64,000 nucleotides of DNA. It comes from Desulfobacula sp964636495. GTDB taxonomy: Bacteria > Desulfobacterota > Desulfobacteria > Desulfobacterales > Desulfobacteraceae. The position numbers and the translations under genes are program-made. The stretch lies in assembly GCA_964636495.1 (NCBI GenBank), contig CAZWSL010000006.1:62001-126000 (forward strand), given 5' to 3'. Shown here piece after piece: positions 54,796 through 63,704 of this stretch (its first letter is position 1; the number at the start of each line of letters is the position of its first letter). The notes beneath the pieces are model-generated. The model made no database searches. It worked only from the letters and a program-made list of their open reading frames with translations, and was not told the origin of the DNA.

Positions 54796-55726
54796 TTTTA
54801 TACAAAATCTCCCTTGCCGTTTTTATGTCGTATCTGATCTGACTTGAAAGCAGGGCAATGGAATCAAATTTTTTTTCATCCCTCAGCCGCTGCACCATGT
54901 TGACTCTTATTCTGGTATTGTAAAGATCATGATCTAAATCAAGGATATGAACCTCAATGGTAAACATGTTATCTCCAAAGGTTGGAGAAAAACCGATATT
55001 TGCAACACCTTTGAAATTCCCTTTTATGGTTTCAACAGAAACGGCATATACTCCCACTTTCGGACATAGTTCATCGTGAAGTTTAATATTTGCAGTTGGA
55101 AATCCCAGTTTACTTCCTCCCCGCTCCCTTCCTCTGATCACTTTTCCCCTGATCTGATAGTGACGACCAAGATATTTCATGGCTTGATCAACCTCTCCCT
55201 CCATGACAATTTCCCGGATTCTCGTACTGCTGATTCTTTTATTCCCTGCATCTGTATCCGTTATCCAGTCTGAAACAATGGTCTCAAAACCAAAGTTTTT
55301 CCCCTGTTCCTTTAAAAGCTCAATATTGCCTTTGCGATCTTTTCCAAAGGAGTAATCCCTGCCTGTAACGATAGCTTTTATCCCGATTTTTTTAACCAGT
55401 ATCTGTTTAATAAAATCAATAGCAGATATGGAGGCAAATGATTTATCGAAACTGATGCACAGTAATACATCAATCCCGCATTTTTCAATAAGTTCGATTT
55501 TCTGATCCCTTTTGGTGATTGGAGCAGGGCTTTTTCTGCCCAGTGTTTTAAGAGGGTGGGGATCAAAAATCATGACAACTGAAGTGCCATTAATCTGTTC
55601 TGCTTTTTTTATAACCTGTTTGCAAAGGCTTTGATGACCTTTATGAACACCATCAAAATTGCCTGTCGTAAAGACGGCATTTTTAAAAGGTGCATTAATC
55701 TGATCTAAATTTTCAATTAATTCCAT
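54782..55726 (-). CDS. ribF: Bifunctional riboflavin kinase/FAD synthetase
   Basis: The protein has about 314 residues from the ATG at 55726, which has AAAGG six bases upstream; a further 12 codons upstream are open but lack a site. The FAD-synthetase half has TTGNFDGVHKGHQ and ISSTRIRE. The riboflavin-kinase half has GRERGGSKLGFPTAN. It makes FMN and FAD. Confidence 0.95.
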   Translation of the reverse strand: MELIENLDQINAPFKNAVFTTGNFDGVHKGHQSLCKQVIKKAEQINGTSVVMIFDPHPLKTLGRKSPAPITKRDQKIELIEKCGIDVLLCISFDKSFASISAIDFIKQILVKKIGIKAIVTGRDYSFGKDRKGNIELLKEQGKNFGFETIVSDWITDTDAGNKRISSTRIREIVMEGEVDQAMKYLGRHYQIRGKVIRGRERGGSKLGFPTANIKLHDELCPKVGVYAVSVETIKGNFKGVANIGFSPTFGDNMFTIEVHILDLDHDLYNTRIRVNMVQRLRDEKKFDSIALLSSQIRYDIKTAREILYKNGCS

Positions 55727-55755
55727 TTTTACCTTTTTAATTTGGAACATTAAAC

Positions 55756-55784
55756 TTGACAAAAACCATAAGTGAATATATATA
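55756..55784 (+). promoter_or_regulatory. Sigma-70 promoter of the tRNA-Leu unit
   Basis: TTGACA at 55756-55761, exactly 17 bases, then TATATA at 55779-55784. The predicted start of transcription is about 50 bases before the first tRNA. The match to consensus is nearly perfect. Confidence 0.8.
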
Positions 55785-55843
55785 TCCTAACTGTTGTTTG
55801 AAAGCAATCTTTAATTGCCTGTTCCCATGGAACAGAGATTGAT

Positions 55844-55930
55844 GCCGAAGTGGCGGAATTGGTAGACGCGCTTGTTTCAGGGACAAGTGAGCGAACGCTT
55901 GTGGGAGTTCGAATCTCCCCTTCGGCACCA
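55844..55930 (+). tRNA. tRNA-Leu (anticodon CAG)
   Basis: The acceptor stem GCCGAAG pairs with CTTCGGC, followed by A and an encoded CCA. The anticodon stem CTTGT/ACAAG holds loop TTCAGGG, giving anticodon CAG. A long class II variable arm (GTGAGCGAACGCTTGT region) and the GTTCGAATC T-loop are present, as expected for leucine. Confidence 0.97.
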
Positions 55931-55997
55931 CTCACCGTAAACGTCACCGTCAGGATCAGGTGGATAAAGCAGCCTGAAAACAATACATATGATATGT

Positions 55998-56082
55998 GCC
56001 GAAGTGGTGGAACTGGTAGACACGCTAGACTTAGGATCTAGTGCCGCGAGGCGTGGAGGTTCAAGTCCTCTCTTCGGTACCA
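55998..56082 (+). tRNA. tRNA-Leu (anticodon TAG)
   Basis: The acceptor GCCGAAG pairs with CTTCGGT (one G-U), then A and encoded CCA. The anticodon stem CTAGA/TCTAG holds loop CTTAGGA, giving TAG. The class II variable arm and GTTCAAGTC T-loop are intact. It is 67 bases after the first tRNA-Leu and is likely cotranscribed. Confidence 0.97.
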
Positions 56083-56090
56083 TATAACTA

Positions 56091-56120
56091 TCTGAAATTA
56101 TAAATAATTTCAGATTTTTT
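56091..56120 (+). terminator. Rho-independent terminator of the tRNA-Leu unit
   Basis: A perfect 10-bp stem (56091-56100 with 56105-56114) with a TAAA loop and six T residues (56115-56120) lies 8 bases after the CCA end. Confidence 0.92.
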
Positions 56121-56279
56121 ATTGTGCCGAAAGGTGGTGCGGATGTGGTGCACTTTATTTTTTCATGCTATCAAGTGTGAAAAATATTAAATTACAAACA
56201 TAGATCGTTAATTGGAGTATCATCTGAAGGTCTTATTCAATAAGTGATCAGTCCTGATTATCACTGCTATACAGTTTAA

Positions 56280-56771
56280 TCAGTCCAAATCCAATGAGAT
56301 TTTGCATTTGTTACACCTTACTGCACCACGAAAAACTCTATTCTTACATTGTGGACATAAATATCGAGTTTCTTCATCTTTGACCCATTTTTTTATTCCA
56401 TATTTTCTTATATATGGAACTGATCTTAAAATAACTTTTTTGCCGATTGTCATTGGAAAATTATCAATGTGTTTGCAGGGGAATTCATCGCATTGGTAGC
56501 ATCCTTTATACCCTTTTTCTTTTGTGCAGTTTTTAATATCACATTGCTTACAATGCATGAAAAGATTTCCGGAAAGACAGCCACTGCATTTAATGTCATT
56601 TACTGTGAGATTTTCGCTGTTGGGAAGAATCCCTTTACCGGAAATTTTACCTTTGTAAAGTCCGAGAAGTCTTTCTTTAAGCTTATTATTGTTGTCACGA
56701 TCTGCTATATGAATTGCACACACTCCGCAGTAAAGTCCGCAGGGTGAAATAAAATCCGGATTGATTGTCAT
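56280..56771 (-). CDS. DUF3795 cysteine-rich protein
   Basis: The protein has 163 residues with the DUF3795 opening ISPCGLYCGVC and further pairs (CSGCLS, CKQCDIKNC, CYQCDEFPC). An extra C-terminal zinc ribbon has CPQCKN and CNKC. It probably binds zinc or Fe-S; the function is unknown. AAAGGAGG lies 10 bases before the ATG. It lies just beyond the tRNA-Leu genes on the opposite strand. Confidence 0.85.
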   Translation of the reverse strand: MTINPDFISPCGLYCGVCAIHIADRDNNNKLKERLLGLYKGKISGKGILPNSENLTVNDIKCSGCLSGNLFMHCKQCDIKNCTKEKGYKGCYQCDEFPCKHIDNFPMTIGKKVILRSVPYIRKYGIKKWVKDEETRYLCPQCKNRVFRGAVRCNKCKISLDLD

Positions 56772-56875
56772 TGGTAATAAACCTCCTTTTTAAAATTTAT
56801 TCAATATTTGCCTGGCACCAGGGCTAAGTAAAAATATAAGTGTCATGGATTAAACATAAATATACTTCAACAATA

Positions 56876-57724
56876 TTAAGGATCTGATGTTATCTGATAT
56901 CGCTTATTCTGATAAATATCTTTAACTGTATCAATAAAATCAAAGTCAAATGGTGGAATTGAGTTATAAATAAATGATAATTTTTTTAAATCATCCATCT
57001 CTTTCAAATATTTTCCGGTCTTCAAGTAAACATCTCCATCTGTATTTTTGGGAATAAACCTTGGTTTGTCAGGCTTAATCCAACCTTTATGCAGGTATTT
57101 CGGAAGAATACTTTTGCAACTGCATCGGTTTGCTTCGTTGAACAAGCAGCAGTTTTTTATCAGAAAGTCCTTTATTTTTTTCCTGGCTCTTGATAGCTGT
57201 TTTCGATATGCAGACTCTGAGATATCTAATATCTGTGCACCTTCTTTACCACTCACTTCCAGGACAACTCCTGATATAAAGGCCATTCTGTGGGAACGGT
57301 CCAGGCACATAAGTATGGCATGTATGCATATTGATCTTGTTTCTGCTTCCAGATAGGGCTGCGGTATATCCTGCTGTTTTTTGAAGTGATTTTTGGCTTC
57401 ATATCTGTCAATAATTTCTTCCAGGTTGTTGATAGTTGACATTTTCTTTTCTATACGGGATTTACGGGCAGCTTTTATTTTATTATATGCTATACGCATT
57501 ATCCATGCTCTAAACGGTCCTTCCTGCCGATATCCCTGAAGATTGGTAATTATGGTAATTAATATCTCCTGGGTGGTATCTTCTGCATCTTCCGGGTCAA
57601 AGAGCATTCTTAATGATAAGGAATAAATATATTTTTGTATCTCACGGATGATTTCTTCCAGAGCAGTCTTTGAACCCTGAACAGCGTTGCAGACAAGTTG
57701 ATTCATTTCATTATTGTTCTTCAT
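56876..57724 (-). CDS. Sigma-70 family RNA polymerase sigma factor (ECF-like) with C-terminal extension
   Basis: The protein has 282 residues. Region 2 (SLRMLFDPEDAEDTTQEILI, then FRAWIMRIAYNKI) and region 4 (ISESAYRKQLSRARKKI) are clear. A 90-residue C-terminal extension begins with a cysteine cluster (CCLFNEANRCSCK), which recurs in some sigma factors of this type and could bind metal or sense redox. No anti-sigma gene is adjacent. Confidence 0.85.
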   Translation of the reverse strand: MKNNNEMNQLVCNAVQGSKTALEEIIREIQKYIYSLSLRMLFDPEDAEDTTQEILITIITNLQGYRQEGPFRAWIMRIAYNKIKAARKSRIEKKMSTINNLEEIIDRYEAKNHFKKQQDIPQPYLEAETRSICIHAILMCLDRSHRMAFISGVVLEVSGKEGAQILDISESAYRKQLSRARKKIKDFLIKNCCLFNEANRCSCKSILPKYLHKGWIKPDKPRFIPKNTDGDVYLKTGKYLKEMDDLKKLSFIYNSIPPFDFDFIDTVKDIYQNKRYQITSDP

Positions 57725-58028
57725 CTGAACCTTTTTTATGATGATTTTAAACTATTAATCAATAATTCCATATTTATCCTGATTTTTATTAATTATATTT
57801 TGACTCTACTAATACTGAGTCTTTTTTCCAAGAATTGTGACAAAAAAAATATTTTTATTATTAAAATTTTAAAAAAATAAATAGAAAGTTGAATACTTTG
57901 TGGTTTACACCAGTAATACCTTTTGATAGAAAATATTGCATAAGTTCAGTTAACGGTGACACCATTGCAGAATTCCCGGAAACTGTAAGAGCATAAAGAA
58001 ACACTGCCGCAAGACTGGAGATAGACAA
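57725..58028. other. AT-rich non-coding region between sigma-factor and HU-family genes
   Basis: This is 304 bases without a credible gene; the small open frame here is low-complexity Ile/Leu/Asn text. A terminator-like hairpin (57802-57806 with 57817-57821, then six T) lies on the plus strand but follows no plus-strand gene, so it may belong to a leader. Divergent promoters must lie here. Confidence 0.4.
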
Positions 58029-58313
58029 TTGAATAAACTTAAACTTATAGAAAAATTAGAAAAGAGATGTAATTTAACCAGAGATAAAGCTTCTGAGGTG
58101 GTTGAATGCATTTTTAAAGAAATGACCAATGCTCTTGTTAATGATAAAAGAATTGAAATAAGAAATTTTTGCTCTTTTTTTATCAGACATTACAAGCCCT
58201 ACACCGGAAGAAATCCGAAGACAGGGGAAGCAATCCGGATTCCTGAAAAAAAACTTCCATTTTTCAAATGCGGAAAAGAATTAAAAGAGCGTGTTGATTA
58301 TCATGCAAATTAA
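58029..58313 (+). CDS. HU/IHF-family DNA-binding protein
   Basis: The protein has 94 residues from TTG, with GGAG eight bases upstream. The beta-arm motif with RNPKTGE and the conserved GR before it are present. It is closest to IHF-type proteins by length and by the C-terminal FKCGKELKERV. It is a DNA-bending architectural factor. It lies in the accessory-looking stretch after the tRNA-Leu genes. Confidence 0.9.
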   Translation: MNKLKLIEKLEKRCNLTRDKASEVVECIFKEMTNALVNDKRIEIRNFCSFFIRHYKPYTGRNPKTGEAIRIPEKKLPFFKCGKELKERVDYHAN

Positions 58314-58344
58314 TAGTTAAGTACTATACCTCGATTTTCACTGA

Positions 58345-58695
58345 CCGTGCTTTTTTGAGCTCTGTTGTAAGTGCAATATTAGGAATCAAACATACCTGAG
58401 TCAATTGAATTTTTATTCAATCTCAAGAGAAAAATATTTTTGGGTTGGAAATGTGTGGTTAGTGATAATGGAAGAAGATCCGGTAGAGCGTTCATATCGC
58501 CATATAGCTTTTAAAGCCGATAAAAAAGACTTATCTGGCTTTAGAACAAAGTTGGAAGAACTTGGTCTTGAAATCAAACCACCAAGACCAAGGATTGAAG
58601 AAGAAGGAGAGTCTTTGTATTTTTACGATTATGACAATAATCTTTATGAATTACATGCCGGGACATTACGCCAAAGGATGGGTAAAACATATTGA
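58345..58695 (+). pseudogene. FosX-like VOC (glyoxalase fold) protein, 5' end degenerate
   Basis: The part from 58405 (about 96 residues) closely fits the C-terminal three quarters of FosX-type fosfomycin hydrolases: ISREKYFW, then a metal histidine in RHIAFKA, IKPPRPR and FYDYDNNLYELH, ending in the GTLRQR region. The first 35-40 residues of the family, which carry another metal histidine, are absent. The neighbouring frame just upstream encodes AFLSSVVSAILGIK, which could be the missing helix put out of frame near 58390. I therefore call it a decayed gene. A short functional start at TTG 58405 is possible but would lack a ligand. Confidence 0.6.
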
Positions 58696-58768
58696 CATTA
58701 AATACTGTTAAAGCCTTTGTCAGACAGGATCTTAAAGTGAGTGAATGATTTTAGAGATAATCATAAAT

Positions 58769-58809
58769 GGGGTTAATTTCGCGCTGAAAAGGGCCAGATT
58801 TCAACACTG
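58769..58809. other. Possible insertion-sequence end remnant
   Basis: The sequence GGGTTAATTTCGCGCTGAAA followed by a loosely repeated unit resembles the repeated ends I associate with IS21-type elements. No transposase frame is present, so the assignment is weak. Confidence 0.2.
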
Positions 58810-58932
58810 TTTGACATTCTTGAAACGCCTACCGGCTCAATAATATCATTAGTTAACACCATGAGAAGAATTATCAAAAACAATTCACCTTGAAATAATG
58901 AGTATTTCATTTTATATGTACCTCTTGTCTAT

Positions 58933-59958
58933 TTACTCAGGAAATCCAGTGTTACGCATGGCATCAACTGTGATTTTAAGACCGGACTGTGTTTTATAAG
59001 GCCAATATTTTTTAATAAATGACACTGAAAGACGGGGAGACAATTCAATCGTCCTCTCTGCTGCTGCACGTGCATCCTCTTGCTGGCCTAACAAACTGTA
59101 TGTGACGGCTAACAATAGATGTGCCGGGGCAAAATCAGGTGCAAGAAGCTGTGCTTTTTTGAGTAGTGTTAGTGTTTGTTCATATTTCCCTTTTGCATAA
59201 TAGCTGCGACCTAAAGAATAAAAATAATGATAAGATGGAAAAGGATTAAGGCGAATTGCCTTTTTACAATGAGCAATTGATTCATCATAGTGCTCCGCAT
59301 AGCATAGCGCAGTTCCTAACATCAAATGAGCCTGGCTTCCGTTTGGCTGAAGATCAATAGCCTTTTTACCTGATTCTATGGATTTTTTATATTTCCTTAT
59401 TCTCAAATAGAGAGAGCACAGCAATGAGTGTGTAAAAGGATCGTTTTCATTAAGAGAAAGCGCTTTTTTTGCATACTCAAAGGCTTTTTTCAAATTTTCT
59501 TTTTTTGAAACATCATAATCAAAAAGAAACTTGTGATACCACCCCATCAACCTGTATCCGACTTCAGCTTCAGGTTCTATATCAACAATTTCCTGTGCCA
59601 GTCGGCCGTATCTTTCAACACCTTCTCTTGTTCCTTTATTTATGCATGATTGAGCTTCAGCATGTTTATAAAATACTTCAGAATTTTTATATTTATTAAT
59701 AAAAATACGTGCCTGGTCTCCATCGGTCAGTTTTATCCTTAAATTCTGTGCGATATTTAAAGAAATATCATCATGTATTTTTATGATGTTTCCAAAATAA
59801 TGGTCATAATTTTTTACCCAGATATGCCGCCCTTCAACGGCATCAATCAACTGAACAGTAACCCGGGTTCTATTTTCGGAACTTTTTACACTACCCTCCA
59901 ACACATATCTGACCCCCAGTTCTTCACTGATTTTCCTGATTTTGACCGATTTGCCCAA
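58933..59958 (-). pseudogene. 5'-truncated TPR protein of the cyclase-associated FlgO/TolB-N type
   Basis: The frame begins at TTG inside a conserved domain. VRYVLEGSV, VQLIDAVEG and IWVKNYD are the middle of a module that in intact relatives follows a cyclase or HTH domain and a strand sequence before YKGK. Six or so TPR repeats (about residues 130-330) follow in good condition. Upstream the same frame closes after a few codons, so the N-terminal half appears lost. A different minus-strand frame at about 59,970-60,140 encodes an unidentified helical stretch (WKDALPELGKAPLF) and may be another remnant. Confidence 0.6.
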
Positions 59959-60232
59959 CAGTCTTTTTCTTTTTCACTGAATAAATAGACCTTGTCCATT
60001 AAATCATCATATCTTTTTTTTCTTCCGATAATTTGAAAAAGAGGTGCTTTCCCCAGTTCAGGAAGGGCATCTTTCCATTTCCGGTAGATCCTCGGTAGCA
60101 GGTATTTTTTTTTAGATGATCCTGCCTCTTTTCCAATGGTTTTTTTTTAAAAAACGGAACAATAAAATTATTATGTGAATTTCAAAGGTTTACACCTGAA
60201 TAGATGCCAAAATCAACTGTATAAAGATATTG

Positions 60233-61507
60233 TCAGATTTGAATTCCTAGAAGAGACACATCATCACGCCTGCTCTCATTTCCCTGATAGTCAAGCAGGT
60301 CTTCATATATCCGGTTTCCGTGTTTGAAAAATGGAACATCTTCAAGGGATAAAAGTAAGTTTTTAAATCGTTTTTTTCCATAGCTGCGGCGTTTCGGTCC
60401 GCCAATTTGGTCAATCAGTCCATCTGTCGTTAAATAAATTTTCTGTCCCGGCCTGAGTTCAATCCGTTGTTCAATATAGTTGTGATCAAAAGGGATGCTG
60501 CGGTAACCAATCGCTTTTTTATCTCCTTTTATGATATCGATTTTCCCATTTTCCACAATAAACAAGGGGAATCGTGTACCGACATAGTTGAGTTCAGTCA
60601 TGTCTGCATTGAAGTAGCACAACCCCAGTTCCATGCCATCATCAGACGAACCACTCTGCTTATGTTGATTAAGACTTTTCTGGACGATTTGATGCATCCG
60701 CTGTATAACGTGCGAGATATCAATCTCTTCTGTTTCGCTTTTTGCCCGGGTCAATGCCGAGATTGTAATCAATGTCATGAAAGCACCGGGAACACCGTGA
60801 CCGGTGCAGTCTCCCAAAGCCACAAGCAGACCGTTCTGCCAGGGAATACTCCAGTAGATATCTCCCCCTACTGTATCCCGTGGTTCCCATATGACGAAAT
60901 AATCTGAAAACCACTCTTTAAAAATGCTTTCTTCAGGAAGGATGGCTTTCTGTATATTGCTGGCATAGTTTATGCTGCTTGAAATAATGTTTAATGCATC
61001 TTCGGCTGTATTTTTGGCATCATCGATATCCTGCATGATGTTTAACATGGCACGCCTTGTTTTCGCCAGTTTATTAACCCTGTCATTGAGAATTATATTG
61101 CTCTCTTCCTGTTTTTCAAAAGACTCTTTCAACTGCTGTGTCATTTTGTTGAATGCCACTGAAAAATCTCCCATGAAACTCACCTGATGCGTAAAATCGC
61201 CTTTTGAAATCTGTTGTGTTATCCAGGTCAAATTTTTCAGACTCGCCTGCAGACTCTTAAGAGAATTCAAAAATGGATTATGTCCTCTTGGCGCCTCAAA
61301 ATCCAAATCTCCGTTAGACAGGCTGTATCCCAGGTCTGTGGCAAGGTTATATCCTTTTAAAAATGTATTGATGTAACCGACTGCCTGTCTGAATTCATTC
61401 TGAGGCATATCGTCAGGAAGCACGATAGATTCAGCTTTTTTACCTCTCTGTAAGTAATAAAAAATTTCTGATATTTTATCAAGATATCCTTCTTCAACCT
61501 GGATCAT
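60233..61507 (-). CDS. HAMP-containing SpoIIE-type (PP2C) serine phosphatase
   Basis: The protein has 424 residues with no membrane segment. A HAMP-like module lies at about 90-135, a coiled coil at 135-195, and a SpoIIE/PPM phosphatase domain in the second half. Its metal-binding aspartates lie in RDTVGGD, GDCTGHG, TDGLID and the final RRDDVSLLG. Such phosphatases dephosphorylate anti-sigma-antagonist (STAS) proteins or similar. It is the last gene of the three-gene unit, 11 bases after the V4R gene. Confidence 0.88.
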   Translation of the reverse strand: MIQVEEGYLDKISEIFYYLQRGKKAESIVLPDDMPQNEFRQAVGYINTFLKGYNLATDLGYSLSNGDLDFEAPRGHNPFLNSLKSLQASLKNLTWITQQISKGDFTHQVSFMGDFSVAFNKMTQQLKESFEKQEESNIILNDRVNKLAKTRRAMLNIMQDIDDAKNTAEDALNIISSSINYASNIQKAILPEESIFKEWFSDYFVIWEPRDTVGGDIYWSIPWQNGLLVALGDCTGHGVPGAFMTLITISALTRAKSETEEIDISHVIQRMHQIVQKSLNQHKQSGSSDDGMELGLCYFNADMTELNYVGTRFPLFIVENGKIDIIKGDKKAIGYRSIPFDHNYIEQRIELRPGQKIYLTTDGLIDQIGGPKRRSYGKKRFKNLLLSLEDVPFFKHGNRIYEDLLDYQGNESRRDDVSLLGIQI

Positions 61508-61518
61508 GATCCATTTCC

Positions 61519-62046
61519 TCAGATAGCAGGCTTAACATCGAACCGGCATACTCTGTCACCCGAGCACCAGCAGTCTATTTCTTTTACGTCAAAATTTTCT
61601 CCGGTGTACTCAAAAAATATGCCATTTATAAATCCTTCATCATATGTGCATATGGTTTCATCAATCATAGGCAGGCCTGAACAATCAAGATCTTCAGCTA
61701 CTGTCAGGGTAAATCTCATAGCATCCATATCTGCTTTTTCCACATTTAAAATACCTATTTTTAATTGTATGATTTTCTCCTTAAGTTCAGAAACAAACCC
61801 ATTGAAATCAGTATTTTTATCGATGAGCTCCCGGCAGAATAACCGCCCGGCATGCTGACCGGCTTCATAATAAATCTGATCCGCAGTCTCTGTATCAAAT
61901 TTTTTAATGAGCACATCTCTCAAGGTAAACTGCATGAGCCGATACACATTTACGTCCATCGTACCACCAAGGTTGGGACGGCCTGTAGAAACATCACCAA
62001 GCATATTCCAGTCAAATATCAACTCTTCTCGTTCCTCTTTAAACAT
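61519..62046 (-). CDS. V4R-domain sensory protein
   Basis: The protein has 175 residues. The C-terminal half has the V4R pattern, ending CTYDEGFINGIFFE and the CWCSGDRVCRF cysteine motif, which in relatives binds small molecules or a metal. TAGGAGG lies shortly before the ATG. It sits between the membrane sensor and the phosphatase genes and is probably the ligand- or redox-sensing middle component. Confidence 0.82.
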   Translation of the reverse strand: MFKEEREELIFDWNMLGDVSTGRPNLGGTMDVNVYRLMQFTLRDVLIKKFDTETADQIYYEAGQHAGRLFCRELIDKNTDFNGFVSELKEKIIQLKIGILNVEKADMDAMRFTLTVAEDLDCSGLPMIDETICTYDEGFINGIFFEYTGENFDVKEIDCWCSGDRVCRFDVKPAI

Positions 62047-62063
62047 ATTTACCTCCTATAATT

Positions 62064-63704
62064 TTAGGTTATCTTCAGTAATTCATCAATACCGGCATCC
62101 TGATCTACAATCTCATATTTTGCCTCTTTACTCAATTGTTTCAATAAATGATTGACTTCTTCTTTTAATTCAATCATTTTTTCTTCACGGCCCACAGCCA
62201 GGGTACTGAATTGTTCCAGCTCTTCCAGTTTCTGCTGAAGCGCTTTTTCTATTTTTTTTCTCTCTGTAAGGTCTATAAAACTTTCCAGAAGATAGGGATT
62301 GCCTTTTATGTCAATTTTAACAACGGTTTTAAGGATAGGAATTTCTTTTCCCTCTGCATTCAGGAGTATACGATCGTGATTGTCTACTATCTCGGCATGA
62401 TCGATAATGGGGCAGTCATCTATTTCTCTGGGACAGACAAACTTGTGACAGATATGTCCAACAATCTCTTCCCTGGGTAACCCAATCATCTTTTGGGCAA
62501 GTGGATTGGCATCTTCAATAATTCGATTTTCCTCATTAATTACAAGTATGCCTATGCTGATCGCGTTCAGAATCGTTTTGATGCGCTCTTCATTCTCTTT
62601 AACGACTCTTTCAGACTCAAGCCTTTCCGTAATATCTCTTACTGTGCCCACGGCAAACCACTTTTCATTAATCATGAAGGAGGAGAGGTTGATTGCTACG
62701 GGAAAGGTCTCCTGTTTCCGGTTTAAGGCTGTTGCTTGCACTGTGGAACCAAAAACAGCGCCTTTTCCGGTAACGGCAAATTTTTTTATTCCTTCAAAAG
62801 CCCTTTTTCTTATTTCAGTCGGAACAAAAGTTTTATGAAAATTCATGCCCAGGGCCTCGTCTGAGGAGTATCCGAACAGTTTTTCAGCCCCTTTATTCCA
62901 GAATTGCACCCTATCTTGATTATCAATCATCACAAGGGCATCATTCACTGCCTGGCTCATGGCATTAATCTTCATCATGGAGGACTCAGTTTCCTTTCTC
63001 GCTTTTTCAAGGCCTTCCAGGATGTTAAGCCGACTGGTGAAATCTTTTCTGATCTGCAGAATCATGGGCCTGAAAACACCGAAAACAATTAAGATCAGTG
63101 CGCCCACAGAAAGGATTGCGCTTCCTATAAGGATTTTGCTCAAAAAGGTAATCTGTTTCTGGTTTTCTGCCTGATAAATCTTAACGATACTGTCCAGGTC
63201 CTCCATAAAAGCATCCCTTGACATGTAATAGAGGGAATTGAGGGCATGTTGCGCCTCTTTTTCAGTCAAATTCTCTTCTGCAATATCCATGGCGGTCTTT
63301 AAAAAATAACGGGTATCCCTATCAATCTGGGCATTGGGGCCGAAATAGAGATTTTTTATCTCCGGAGACATAGTCCCGCTGATCAAGCGGCTGTGGTTTT
63401 CCTCCATCTGGTGGGAGATCTCATAAATCTGGGTTTCTATGGCCATTTTATACACAGGGTCCACTAAGGGGTCATGATACTTACTGGCCAGCAGAACGAT
63501 CCGCTGGGAAAGCATGCGCTGCTGTCCGCTCAGGTTTATCAATTTCGAGTAGTGTCGGGTTTCAAGAAAAGCGGTTACCAGGGAGAAAAATATGAGGATA
63601 AGAAAAGTGACGATCCCGATGACAATAAAAAGCAGTCTTCGATTCATCCGGCTCACCAGCCGGGTGTTGCTGTCTTCTCTGTTATTCATATTATCCACTG
63701 TCAT
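62064..63704 (-). CDS. Membrane sensor: PilJ-type N-terminal domain, two PAS domains, no kinase
   Basis: The protein has 546 residues. A first membrane segment (about 23-47) is followed by a periplasmic type-IV-pili/NarX-like helical domain with LSGQQRMLSQRI, then a second membrane segment (about 190-212), PAS 1 (about 245-370) and PAS 2 (about 375-495). The second PAS has cysteines in CHKFVCPREIDDCP, and a coiled C-terminus follows. There is no histidine-kinase, GGDEF or MCP output domain, so output must pass to the next two gene products. The promoter should lie in 63705-64000. Confidence 0.85.
   Translation of the reverse strand: MTVDNMNNREDSNTRLVSRMNRRLLFIVIGIVTFLILIFFSLVTAFLETRHYSKLINLSGQQRMLSQRIVLLASKYHDPLVDPVYKMAIETQIYEISHQMEENHSRLISGTMSPEIKNLYFGPNAQIDRDTRYFLKTAMDIAEENLTEKEAQHALNSLYYMSRDAFMEDLDSIVKIYQAENQKQITFLSKILIGSAILSVGALILIVFGVFRPMILQIRKDFTSRLNILEGLEKARKETESSMMKINAMSQAVNDALVMIDNQDRVQFWNKGAEKLFGYSSDEALGMNFHKTFVPTEIRKRAFEGIKKFAVTGKGAVFGSTVQATALNRKQETFPVAINLSSFMINEKWFAVGTVRDITERLESERVVKENEERIKTILNAISIGILVINEENRIIEDANPLAQKMIGLPREEIVGHICHKFVCPREIDDCPIIDHAEIVDNHDRILLNAEGKEIPILKTVVKIDIKGNPYLLESFIDLTERKKIEKALQQKLEELEQFSTLAVGREEKMIELKEEVNHLLKQLSKEAKYEIVDQDAGIDELLKIT

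Noticed and set aside
57698..57880. 60-residue hydrophobic open frame after the sigma factor start
   Set aside because: Low-complexity AT-rich translation (Ile, Leu, Asn, Lys), overlapping the start of the sigma gene, with no ribosome site.
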